In this document: positions 23,206 through 29,704 of the stretch, in pieces
Layout: each line of letters opens with the position of its first letter
Numbering within the stretch: the first letter of the stretch is position 1
Origin: a virus
Length of the DNA stretch: 29,704 bases
Virus record (IMG/VR): IMGVR_UViG_3300049020_000030
Coordinates: 1-29,704 of that record
Direction: 5' to 3' (one strand)
Program-made: the position numbers and the translations under genes
Notes under the pieces: generated by a model
Told to the model about the DNA's origin: nothing
The model's input: only the letters and a program-made list of their open reading frames with translations
Databases searched by the model: none

Positions 23206-23777
23206 GCGCGGATATTGACGTTGACTTTCAGGATAGAGGAAAACCTCTGGGATTCTTGCCGCATATTTTGGCTTTGATGAATCACAATGGGCAAGATGTC
23301 AAACACAATACTGGCGTCTACTTCCAGAACATCCCCACCAACCCCTTAAGTGGTATTGCCAGCATTCCCTATAAAAAGGCTGATGCACTGGGGTACTTCA
23401 AGATCGACTTCATCAACAACACGGTTTATGAGAACGTTCAGGATGAGAATCACCTCATTCAATTGATGAACACTGAACCACCATGGGAAATGTTGGAAGA
23501 GGCGGATTTCGTTGAAATGCTGGCTCACATTCACAGTCACAAAGATATCGTGGATGTTATCAAACCCAAGTCGGTGGAAGATTTGGCTGTGGTCTTGGCT
23601 TTGATTAGACCAGGGAAGAGATCGTTGATGTATTTGGATCGAAATGAAATCGATGCCAAGATATGGGAACCACCACAGGATGGTTCATATCACTTCAAGA
23701 AAAGCCACTCGGTGGCTTATGCTGTTTCAATTGTAGTGCAGATGAACTTGCTAATCGAACTCGGGGAACAGGAATGA
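23202..23777 (+). CDS. mini DNA polymerase III alpha (DnaE)-like protein, 191 aa
   Basis: The short protein keeps, in order, motifs of the C-family polymerase core. ADIDVDFQDR (3-12) matches the DxDxDF palm motif that carries two catalytic Asp (Asp4, Asp6). KHNTGVYF (34-41) matches the HxAGVV region. KADALGYFKIDFINNTVYENV (59-79) matches the GLxKxDFLGLxTL motif with the third Asp (Asp69). SVEDLAVVLALIRPGKR (124-140) matches SFEDLVALxALxRPG, and KKSHSVAYAVSIVVQ (166-180) matches FNKSHAxAYAxxxYQ. Bacterial DnaE is about 1,160 residues; the PHP, thumb, beta-binding and OB domains are absent here. It may be a relic with a new job, a nucleic-acid-binding protein or a minimal nucleotidyltransferase. 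Confidence 0.75.
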   Translation: MSADIDVDFQDRGKPLGFLPHILALMNHNGQDVKHNTGVYFQNIPTNPLSGIASIPYKKADALGYFKIDFINNTVYENVQDENHLIQLMNTEPPWEMLEEADFVEMLAHIHSHKDIVDVIKPKSVEDLAVVLALIRPGKRSLMYLDRNEIDAKIWEPPQDGSYHFKKSHSVAYAVSIVVQMNLLIELGEQE

Positions 23778-24019
23778 CACTCCTGCGAATAAGTCAGGCG
23801 TCATTTACTCCAACTCAACTTGATGACATCAATCACTGGTTGGCATACCAAACAATTGGCAACTGGGAAATGGTAGCGAACTGGGAAGGTAGATTTGAAG
23901 ACTTCATGATTTGGCTGAGCTTCAAAGAAGATTCAGACCTAATACAGTTTAAATTGCAATGGTCTGATATCTGTGAAATGGTTACATTTTACGAACCAGC
24001 GTTATCTGACGCTTCCTGA
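23774..24019 (+). CDS. small conserved phage protein, 81 aa
   Basis: ATG 23774 overlaps the stop of the DnaE-like gene (ATGA). The protein has NHWLAYQTIGNWEMVANW followed by FMIWLSFKEDSDLIQFKLQW, the same arrangement seen in the C-terminal half of the 5529-5939 product, so the two are probably paralogues. The FxExxDLxxFKLxW signature is shared; function is unknown. Its 3' end overlaps the convergent minus-strand gene by 38 bases. Confidence 0.6.
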   Translation: MTLLRISQASFTPTQLDDINHWLAYQTIGNWEMVANWEGRFEDFMIWLSFKEDSDLIQFKLQWSDICEMVTFYEPALSDAS

Positions 24020-24353
24020 TTCGTCTACTGATAGTTTCCTGCAGACTGACTGCGTGGCCTGCCTGTAGGTCAAAGTCCTTTCGACCAAAGTGTTTGATGA
24101 ATGGTCGGAAAACTCTAAATTCTTCCTTGTGGAAGATGTTGATTGGGATCTGGCGGTTACTACCCCACCACCATTCCTCACCATATTGGAGGAATAGTTT
24201 CCTGATTTCCTCGTTTGGCATCATATCCAAAACGTACATAGACAACAAACTGTTGTCTGAGTTCTGAATAATACCCAGATATTCTTTTTCGTCGAATATC
24301 CCGTAGCTCAGAAACGGAAACTTCTCTAAGATTTGTTGAATTTGTTCGTTCAT
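23982..24353 (-). CDS. conserved phage protein, 123 aa
   Basis: The protein begins MNEQIQQILEKFPFLSYGIFD and carries YLGIIQNSDNSLLSMYVLDMM, FLQYGEEWWWGSNRQIPINIF and a basic end (RRIRKRQITLVRK). This set resembles a conserved family of small unannotated proteins that I recall from T4-like phages. ATG 24353 is preferred to a non-ATG start at 24386. A late-promoter box on this strand lies 23 bases upstream. It is the only leftward gene in the right half of the window and converges on the 81-aa gene. Confidence 0.75.
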   Translation of the reverse strand: MNEQIQQILEKFPFLSYGIFDEKEYLGIIQNSDNSLLSMYVLDMMPNEEIRKLFLQYGEEWWWGSNRQIPINIFHKEEFRVFRPFIKHFGRKDFDLQAGHAVSLQETISRRIRKRQITLVRKM

Positions 24354-24376
24354 TAACTGGTTCGCCTGGTTGCCAA

Positions 24377-24384
24377 TATTTAGC
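24377..24384 (-). promoter_or_regulatory. late promoter candidate on minus strand, GCTAAATA
   Basis: Read on the minus strand the sequence is GCTAAATA, 23 bases before the ATG at 24353. Together with the plus-strand box at 24413 it forms a divergent promoter pair in an 88-base gap. Confidence 0.5.
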
Positions 24385-24412
24385 AAATGAAATTTGTCGA
24401 TTTGGTGGCAAT

Positions 24413-24420
24413 AATAAATA
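24413..24420 (+). promoter_or_regulatory. late promoter candidate, AATAAATA
   Basis: AATAAATA lies 21 bases before ATG 24442 and overlaps the left arm of the hairpin at 24416-24440, as at 5497. RNA started about six bases downstream would lack most of that arm. Confidence 0.6.
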
Positions 24421-24440
24421 CTCGGCTAAACCGAGTATTT
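24416..24440 (+). terminator. hairpin ending one base before ATG 24442
   Basis: AAATACTCGG and CCGAGTATTT form a perfect 10-bp stem with a CTAAA loop. It can terminate rightward read-through from the 81-aa gene and would also cover the leader of the next gene. Confidence 0.6.
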
Positions 24441-24441
24441 C

Positions 24442-25230
24442 ATGCCTAATGTAACCGTATATCAGCTTCCAACCGTGGTTCAACTCATACAGAATGTTGC
24501 TGTAAGCGTGGGCACGGTTATCAACCGCACAGATTTCAATCTGCACAAGGGCCTCACGAACGAGATTGAGTTCTTGATCAAGAACATTGATCGAAAGCCT
24601 ATCAATCTGATAGATAAGACCTTCGTGATTTACATCGTGGAACACGCTACTGATCAATTGGTAATTCAAGCCACATTGATTAACATCATTCCGGAACGAG
24701 GGCACGCCAGATTGGTTCTGAGCGATGTTGATTTGTCCACATTGAATGTGGGCTATTATCGTTATGTGGTGACTGAAGTAAGGATTGATTCACAAATCGC
24801 AGTGTACACGGACCAGAATCACTCCATTAGAGGATTCCTGGAAATATTCCAAGGACCACTACCACCCACACCTCCGCTGATTACTATTCCGGGTGATGAA
24901 TTCTCCTCGGTGCAATGGGGTGATCCAATGCAGACCTACAAGGTATCAGAAGCACAGCCTGGCGCAGCTCAACGAGAAAATAGAGCAGGCACGCACACTA
25001 TGGCAATCTACAGCCAGGACTTCTCTGGCAAAGTAACGATTCAAGCCAGCCTGTCCGATATTTCGCCGTCGCAATCTGATGATTGGTTTGACGTAATGGA
25101 ACATCAGATAACTGAAGAAGATACGGTTACCGGGCTTCCCTTCGTGGGTAATTATCAGTGGGTCAGAATGTTCTATAAACCTGATGCACTGACGACTGGT
25201 TCTATCACAAAAGCAGTATTGAAGAATTGA
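24442..25230 (+). CDS. probable virion protein, beta-rich, 262 aa
   Basis: Residues 25-140 follow an Ig-like pattern seen at the start of some phage baseplate and tail proteins: DFNLHKGLTNEIEFLIKN, then DKTFVIYIVEH, then GHARLVLSDVDLSTLNVGYYRYVV. A Pro-rich linker (GPLPPTPPLITIPG) leads to a second strand-rich domain (VTIQASLSDISP, YQWVRMFYKPD). A tail, baseplate or neck role fits, and the late-promoter box before it agrees with a structural gene. The exact virion position is not known. No Shine-Dalgarno is seen. It is followed by a hairpin and the primase gene. Confidence 0.65.
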   Translation: MPNVTVYQLPTVVQLIQNVAVSVGTVINRTDFNLHKGLTNEIEFLIKNIDRKPINLIDKTFVIYIVEHATDQLVIQATLINIIPERGHARLVLSDVDLSTLNVGYYRYVVTEVRIDSQIAVYTDQNHSIRGFLEIFQGPLPPTPPLITIPGDEFSSVQWGDPMQTYKVSEAQPGAAQRENRAGTHTMAIYSQDFSGKVTIQASLSDISPSQSDDWFDVMEHQITEEDTVTGLPFVGNYQWVRMFYKPDALTTGSITKAVLKN

Positions 25231-25231
25231 T

Positions 25232-25275
25232 ATATAGGTACCCCACCAGTAAAATCTGGTTTTACGTACCTATAT
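25232..25275 (+). promoter_or_regulatory. two-tier hairpin that covers the primase start codon
   Basis: ATATAGGTAC (25232-25241) is complementary to GTACCTATAT (25266-25275), and inside it ACCAG and CTGGT can form a second stem. The right arm includes the A and T of ATG 25274. The fold begins two bases after the previous stop, so it may be a terminator, a translational block, or both. Confidence 0.5.
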
Positions 25276-26302
25276 GGCATCTTTTGACACCTCATTCTTG
25301 ACTGATAAACTCAGTCAAGTCCTCCCTCACCCCCGAAAACGAGTACCTGATGGTCTTCAGGTAAACTGCCCAATGTGTTTGTCCATGGGCCAGCCCAGAC
25401 CAGACACCAAGTTCCGGTGTGGTTATCGACCATTTGCCACGGGTGGTTTCAACATGAACTGCTTCAACTGTGGTTTCAAGATTATCTGGCGTCCTGGTTC
25501 GCTGTTGAGTACAAAGGTCAAGAGTTTGTTGGGAACGTTGGGTGTTCCAGATCAGGATATCGCCAAACTGAACTTCTCTGCTTGGCAAATCAAGAACAGT
25601 TTGGGCCCCACCGGTATCGCGGAACGCCCCATGTTCAATCCCAACTTCAAAGAAGTACCATTACCTGATGGCTCGATGAGTTTGGATTTCTGGTTGGACG
25701 AGGGCTTGGATGATCCCGACTTCTTGGCTGTATTGGCATATGCAGCCAGTCGAGGTGATGATGTGGTGCAATCCGCAAACCTACATTGGACCCCTGAAAA
25801 GAGAAACAATTTGAACAGAAGATTGTTGATTCCATTCATGTGGAATGATACCGTGGTTGGGTACAGTGGACGTTCCGTGGATTCAGATGTTCGTCCCAGA
25901 TATTACACAAACACCCCAGAACACTTTCTCATCAACAATCGTGTTTTGACACTGGATCGTAAATTTGTAATAGTGGTTGAAGGGACACTTGATGCATTCG
26001 CAATTGATGGCGTTTCCACTCAAGGTGCGAAAGTATCAGAAGAACAAGCGCAATGGATCAATGATTCTGGCAAGGAAGTAATCGTGCTTCCCGATATGGA
26101 AATATCCGGCCAGCCTCTCATAGATGCAGCATTGAAACACAATTGGAAGGTCAGCTTTCCAACATGGGGAACTGGCATCAAGGATGCCAACGATGCTGTT
26201 AAGGAATATGGCAGATTGTTCACTTTGAAATCAATCATCCAGAATGCTACTGATCAAAAGCTGAAGATAAATCTGTTGCGCAAGAGACTTAATAAAAAAT
26301 GA
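25274..26302 (+). CDS. 61: DNA primase, TOPRIM type (gp61-like)
   Basis: The 342-residue protein has an N-terminal zinc site (CPMC 32-35 and CFNC 63-66, with Cys49 between) and a TOPRIM catalytic core. VVEGTLDAF (234-242) holds the catalytic Glu236, LPDME (272-276) the first acidic pair and KDANDA (303-308) the second. It makes RNA primers for lagging-strand synthesis and works with the replicative helicase, which here follows with an ATGA overlap (26299-26302). In T4, genes 61 and 41 are separate proteins that form the primosome, as here. ATG 25274 lies in the right arm of a hairpin. Confidence 0.9.
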   Translation: MASFDTSFLTDKLSQVLPHPRKRVPDGLQVNCPMCLSMGQPRPDTKFRCGYRPFATGGFNMNCFNCGFKIIWRPGSLLSTKVKSLLGTLGVPDQDIAKLNFSAWQIKNSLGPTGIAERPMFNPNFKEVPLPDGSMSLDFWLDEGLDDPDFLAVLAYAASRGDDVVQSANLHWTPEKRNNLNRRLLIPFMWNDTVVGYSGRSVDSDVRPRYYTNTPEHFLINNRVLTLDRKFVIVVEGTLDAFAIDGVSTQGAKVSEEQAQWINDSGKEVIVLPDMEISGQPLIDAALKHNWKVSFPTWGTGIKDANDAVKEYGRLFTLKSIIQNATDQKLKINLLRKRLNKK

Positions 26303-27783
26303 AACAAGAAAAAAAAGACGTAAAGAATTATACCTTTGAGGTTCAGGAAATGTTGCTGAACTTCCTGATAAGTGACCCTTCCTCATTCACACGGTGTCAG
26401 GGCATTATCAAACCAGAATATTGGCAAGAACGCCTCCGCCCAGCCGTACGATACGTGATGGAATTTGCTGGTGAATTCCGAGCACTGCCAAAGGCAGAAC
26501 AAATCGTTGCTGAGACCAAGGTAAATGTGGTTCCAGTTGGTGATATTGCACCACAGCATAGTGAATGGTTTCTGAAAGAGATCGAACAATTCTGCAGACA
26601 TAGAGCGGTTGAAACGGTAATCATGGAAGGTGCGGACTTGGTTGAGTCCGGGCAATACTCTGACGTTGAAAGTCGTCTCAAGGATGCGCTAACGATCAGT
26701 TTGCAAACTGATCTTGGTACAAGCTATTTTGAAGATCCTAAGAAGCGTATTCAGGAAGTCCTGGACAGACAAGACGTCGTATCGACTGGATGGAATGCCC
26801 TGGATTCAAGATTGTATGGTGGCTTCACCAAGGGAACATTGAACATCTTTGCTGGTGGTTCTGGTTCTGGTAAGAGTTTGTTCCTGCAGAATTTGGCATT
26901 GAACTGGTCATTCATGGGTCACGATGTTATCTACTTCTCCCTGGAATTGAGTGAAAACTTGGTTGCAGCTAGATTGGACTCGATGGTGACTGGTTATACG
27001 ACCAAGGAAATCTTCAAGAAGATCGATGACGTTGATCTCAGGGTCAAGATGCAGGGTAGGAAGTCCGGGTCGATCATGATCAAGAAACTCCCAGAAGCTG
27101 GTACCACGACCAATATGCTTCGTGCTTACATGAAGGAATATGAGATCAAGAATGGTAAGAAGCCCACAGCCGTGCTTTGCGACTATTTGGACTTGATGTA
27201 TCCCAACAATTCAAAGGTCAATCCATCTGATATGTTCGTGAAGGATAAGTTTGTGGCTGAAGAATTGCGAGCATTTGCTTCTGAATTCCACTTGCTGTTT
27301 GCAACGGCCTCACAGCTGAATCGAGGTTCGGTTCAAGCAGCTGGTGAGTTCGATCACAGCCACATTGCTGGTGGTATCTCAAAGATCAACACGGCCGATA
27401 ACGTGTTTGGTATCTACACGACTCCGGGTATGAAAGAACGTGGTGAATATCAGCTGCAATTTTTGAAAACTCGTAGTAGTGCTTCCGTGGGTATGACGAT
27501 TGATCTGGCATATGACACTAGTTCTTTGCGAATTGCTGATCCAGACCCGGATGCTGATGCGACGGCGCCTAGGAATCAGAATCAACTTGTCAATGATATC
27601 AAGTCTAAGATTCAGGGTGGCACTTCGTTCACACCAAAGACTCCCAAAACGTCTGATTCAATCCAGCAACCCGCTAATCAATTGCCTAAAGCAAATGCAC
27701 CTGTGGTACCACCAGCCCTACCCAATGCATCCGCGAGCAGGGCAAAGATGCTTGATATGGTTCGGAATACCCAAAGCAGATAA
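26299..27783 (+). CDS. 41: replicative DNA helicase, DnaB/gp41-type
   Basis: The 494-residue protein has an N-terminal helical domain (1-140) and a RecA-type motor: Walker A GGSGSGKS (186-193), the YFSLELSE strand (212-219), Walker B AVLCDYLDLM (291-300) and a TASQLNR motif followed by the conserved SKINTADNVFGIY segment. The C-terminal 70 residues are Pro/Gln/Asn-rich and flexible, which may contact primase or SSB. It unwinds the fork 5' to 3' as a hexamer. Its start overlaps the primase stop by four bases, giving a primase-helicase pair made in step. Confidence 0.93.
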   Translation: MKQEKKDVKNYTFEVQEMLLNFLISDPSSFTRCQGIIKPEYWQERLRPAVRYVMEFAGEFRALPKAEQIVAETKVNVVPVGDIAPQHSEWFLKEIEQFCRHRAVETVIMEGADLVESGQYSDVESRLKDALTISLQTDLGTSYFEDPKKRIQEVLDRQDVVSTGWNALDSRLYGGFTKGTLNIFAGGSGSGKSLFLQNLALNWSFMGHDVIYFSLELSENLVAARLDSMVTGYTTKEIFKKIDDVDLRVKMQGRKSGSIMIKKLPEAGTTTNMLRAYMKEYEIKNGKKPTAVLCDYLDLMYPNNSKVNPSDMFVKDKFVAEELRAFASEFHLLFATASQLNRGSVQAAGEFDHSHIAGGISKINTADNVFGIYTTPGMKERGEYQLQFLKTRSSASVGMTIDLAYDTSSLRIADPDPDADATAPRNQNQLVNDIKSKIQGGTSFTPKTPKTSDSIQQPANQLPKANAPVVPPALPNASASRAKMLDMVRNTQSR

Positions 27784-27822
27784 CTGCTTAGTAATGTGCC
27801 AGTATTTTCATGTTCATCTGTC

Positions 27823-27830
27823 ACTAAATA
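27823..27830 (+). promoter_or_regulatory. late promoter candidate, ACTAAATA
   Basis: ACTAAATA lies in the 72-base gap after the helicase gene, 25 bases before ATG 27856. It shares CACTAAATA with the box before the 675-aa gene (7539-7547). Confidence 0.55.
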
Positions 27831-27855
27831 GAACAAAATACCATACTTTAATTGC

Positions 27856-28125
27856 ATGACACATAACGACCACATTAGATCCCTGATAAGGATCTCAGAA
27901 GGCTTGAATGATGCTCCGGAGGAGATTCTCTTAGAGGATTTCGTACCCGCTGAGCATGATGAAGCATTGGATCTCAGAGTTGAAGATGAACTCGAGGGCC
28001 TGATTTTCAAACTCAGGAGCTACCAAGATCCAGAAGCGTCACAGGATGCCATGGGAATAGAGATGGGAATGACTATGGCAGCTGACATGCTGCAAAACGT
28101 CCTGGATAAGCTGAGAGGTCGGTAA
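27856..28125 (+). CDS. hypothetical acidic protein, 89 aa
   Basis: The protein begins MTHNDHIRSLIRISEGLND. ISE/G (residues 13-16) fits the prohead-protease consensus, but the N-terminus is a weaker match to a capsid-targeting peptide than that of the 3874 gene. The rest is acidic and helical (EEILLEDFVPAEHDEALDLRVEDELEGL, MGIEMGMTMAADML). A late-promoter box precedes it. The stop shares one base with the next ATG (TAATG). Function is unknown. Confidence 0.6.
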   Translation: MTHNDHIRSLIRISEGLNDAPEEILLEDFVPAEHDEALDLRVEDELEGLIFKLRSYQDPEASQDAMGIEMGMTMAADMLQNVLDKLRGR

Positions 28126-28382
28126 TGGAATCAAAATTTCGAGGCATTGTTGAAGAATTAAGCGCGTATGTACCACCAAAGAACAAGGATGTTTTCATTG
28201 AAGGTCAAGCACAACAAGTAATCGCGAGCGCTAGAAACCTAATTGCGTTGGTTGAATCCAACTATTCTCCTGAGATAGCGGAAGATCTGACAAAGAGACT
28301 TCTCAGCGCCATCAAGAATAATGACAGTGAGAAGTTTTGCAGAAAGGTCAGACAAGTTAGAAATTCAGGAGATACAAAATGA
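28125..28382 (+). CDS. hypothetical protein, 85 aa
   Basis: The gene starts on the last base of the upstream stop (TAATG) and ends overlapping the next start (ATGA), so it is translated as part of a three-gene unit. The protein is helical throughout (KFRGIVEELSAYVP, AQQVIASARNLIALVESN, EDLTKRLLSAIKNNDSEKF) and basic at its end. The layout resembles a small helical bundle. No family is recognised. Confidence 0.6.
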   Translation: MESKFRGIVEELSAYVPPKNKDVFIEGQAQQVIASARNLIALVESNYSPEIAEDLTKRLLSAIKNNDSEKFCRKVRQVRNSGDTK

Positions 28383-29140
28383 CAACAGTTAACGAAGGCT
28401 TCTGGGACGCGGTTGTCAATGGTGTGAAGAGAGCTGGACTGGCGGTCGGAGCCGCCGCGGGTAGTGGCAAGGCTGATGGCAAGCTGACTGCTTTGAATCT
28501 GTCCACGAAATTTTATGACGAGTTCAATCACTATATGGGTTCCACTGGACAAACAGGAACACCCGATAGCATGGTTGAATTCATGGCAAACAAACTGGGT
28601 CTGAGTAAGGATTTCAGCACCAGGGCGGGTACGGAATTCGAACGATTCATCCAAAGCCCATCAACTTATCCCAACAAATCCACGGGTGGTGAATCTCCAA
28701 TGGGAGATCAGCCTAAGAAGTTCAGTGACGGTGAATTGAGGAAATATTTCCTCAATGTGGCCCAAACGGCTCTTCGTACTGGTGAAGCTAGGGATGCGGC
28801 AAGAGCTGAAATGTCTGGACTTAGAAAGTCGCAAGAACCAGAACAACAATCTGAGCCTCAACCAAACGAACCTGAAGCGAGCCCACAACAAACTCAATCT
28901 GAACCTGATGCGGAAACGGCGACCGCTGAACCAACAAAGGTTGAATTGAACGGTGTCAACCTTAACGATCCAGAACAAGATCTGTTGAATTCAATCGAAG
29001 GTCAGGTTGGCATCGAGGGCGTGGCTGGTTTGGTAAAAGCTGATGATCCTGATGTGCAAAAATTGGCAAAAAAGATTGTCTTACAAGCATTGCGGGACTA
29101 TCGAGCGAAACATCCTTCTTCCACTCAAAAGAAGAAATAA
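28379..29140 (+). CDS. hypothetical protein with Glu/Pro/Gln linker, 253 aa
   Basis: The N-terminus MTTVNEGFWDAVVNGVKRAG is an amphipathic helix followed by a Gly/Ala-rich stretch. Residues 35-140 form a helical domain (FYDEFNHYMG; DGELRKYFLNVAQTALR). Residues 145-185 are a low-complexity linker rich in Glu, Pro and Gln (PEQQSEPQPNEPEAS), and the C-terminal 60 residues are a small helical domain ending in a basic tail (HPSSTQKKK). The start overlaps the previous stop by ATGA, and the stop lies at a strong terminator. Function is unknown. Confidence 0.65.
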   Translation: MTTVNEGFWDAVVNGVKRAGLAVGAAAGSGKADGKLTALNLSTKFYDEFNHYMGSTGQTGTPDSMVEFMANKLGLSKDFSTRAGTEFERFIQSPSTYPNKSTGGESPMGDQPKKFSDGELRKYFLNVAQTALRTGEARDAARAEMSGLRKSQEPEQQSEPQPNEPEASPQQTQSEPDAETATAEPTKVELNGVNLNDPEQDLLNSIEGQVGIEGVAGLVKADDPDVQKLAKKIVLQALRDYRAKHPSSTQKKK

Positions 29141-29168
29141 AATGATGAGGCAAATGCCTCATCATTTT
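29139..29168 (+). terminator. intrinsic terminator
   Basis: AAAATGATGAGGCA and TGCCTCATCATTTT form a perfect 14-bp stem with an AA spacer at the tip; it starts within the stop codon of the 253-aa gene. Confidence 0.85.
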
Positions 29169-29199
29169 GAATGGTGGGAATTTTGTGCCATCATAGGGG

Positions 29200-29704
29200 A
29201 TGAGTATCCCACATCTAGTCGATTGTCCACCCCACGTCATAGAATCATTCATCGCCCAGCCAGACAATGTCACTGTGGTGGAAAAGCTGGATGGTATTGG
29301 CTTTTCACTCCATTCTTTGGATGGTCGTCTCTACACCAAACGAGTCAGTGACCGAACTTTATACCCACTCCACCCAAGAAAGGGTGAACCTGTTTGGGGT
29401 GACGAGATCTGGGAGTCAATCTTCAAATCAGCTCACGCCTTTCTAGCCAGCCAATTTAATGATAATATGTTGCCTGATGACTTCCAGGTTGACTACGAGA
29501 TTTTATCCTCTAGATTTCCCAACGCTATCGAATATTTGCCTTACGGTGGTAATTTGAATATTCTGGTGAAACTAAACACGTCCCATTTTTCCATAGATTA
29601 CATCTTGGGGATGATGTTTGACACCGTTCTGGATGTGAAAACCACCAGATATGAAATTGATGATAATTTGAATGCTCGTGAAGTTGAATGCAAGGACCGG
29701 TGGG
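29200..29704 (+). CDS. nucleotidyltransferase/ligase-like protein (5' part, runs off the end)
   Basis: A frame opens at ATG 29200, six bases after an in-frame TAG begins, and stays open to the window edge (168 codons). TVVEKLDGIGFSLH has the KxDG motif I of ATP- or NAD-dependent nucleic-acid ligases (Lys29 as AMP acceptor), followed by DGRLYTKRVSD. Further on, FQVDYEILSSRF fits motif III/IIIa (ExL). DNA ligases, RNA ligases and capping enzymes share this core; the missing C-terminus is needed to tell them apart. AGGGG touches the ATG, an unusually short spacing. The gene stands behind a terminator and probably has its own promoter in 29169-29199, where none is obvious. Confidence 0.65.
   Translation, partial: MSIPHLVDCPPHVIESFIAQPDNVTVVEKLDGIGFSLHSLDGRLYTKRVSDRTLYPLHPRKGEPVWGDEIWESIFKSAHAFLASQFNDNMLPDDFQVDYEILSSRFPNAIEYLPYGGNLNILVKLNTSHFSIDYILGMMFDTVLDVKTTRYEIDDNLNAREVECKDRW

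Noticed and set aside
24178-24705. 175-codon minus-strand open frame near the divergent promoters
   Set aside because: It overlaps the 123-aa gene and the virion gene in another frame and covers both late-promoter boxes; the other frames have family-like motifs and this one has none.

Overview
The window is a piece of a large tailed-phage genome, distantly related to the T4 superfamily (myovirus-like). The evidence is a set of T4-type core genes: the large terminase, a gp32-like ssDNA-binding protein, UvsX with a UvsY-like partner, UvsW, a TOPRIM primase and a DnaB/gp41-type helicase. They are packed in short operons with ATGA or TAATG stop/start overlaps and separated by compact hairpin terminators. 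No tRNA, rRNA, CRISPR array, insertion sequence or bacterial housekeeping gene was seen. The host cannot be named from the sequence; many Shine-Dalgarno-like GGAG/GAGG sites only suggest a conventional bacterial host.

Layout. 1-2527 (+): end of an unknown gene, a tiny basic ORF, an SGNH/GDSL-type protein and a carbamoyltransferase, possibly a DNA hypermodification unit. 2514-3654 (-): three small unknown genes with repeated leader sequences. 3874-5482 (+): two unknown proteins, the first with an N-terminus like a T4 capsid-targeting peptide. 5529-7527: a small unknown gene and TerL. 7574-12484: three long unknown proteins. 12545-13292: two small unknown genes. 13487-16391: recombination block (SSB, UvsX, small acidic protein, UvsY-like). 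16424-18360: an unknown gene, a HARP-like protein and what looks like an inactivated SNF2-type helicase lobe. 18508-20962: UvsW, a conserved unknown protein and a NADAR-domain protein. 21113-24019: possible clamp-loader small subunit, a zinc-finger protein, a coiled-coil protein, an unknown protein, a very small protein that keeps Pol III alpha (DnaE) active-site motifs, and a small unknown. 23982-24353 (-): one small gene. 24442-25230: a beta-rich probable virion protein. 25274-27783: primase and replicative helicase. 27856-29140: three linked unknown genes. 29200-end: start of a nucleotidyltransferase-type ligase.

Expression. Seven intergenic sites share an NNTAAATA box 19-27 nt from the nearest downstream start codon and resemble T4-type late promoters (TATAAATA). 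At two of them (5497-5528, 24413-24441) the box runs directly into a hairpin that ends at the ATG. At two other genes (uvsW, primase) an inverted repeat covers the start codon. This fits the T4 logic in which read-through transcripts are translationally silent and late-promoter transcripts are not.

The observations most worth following are the mini-DnaE protein (23202-23777), the HARP plus Walker-A-dead helicase pair (16886-18360), the carbamoyltransferase module, the NADAR protein as a candidate counter-defence factor, and the promoter/hairpin modules.
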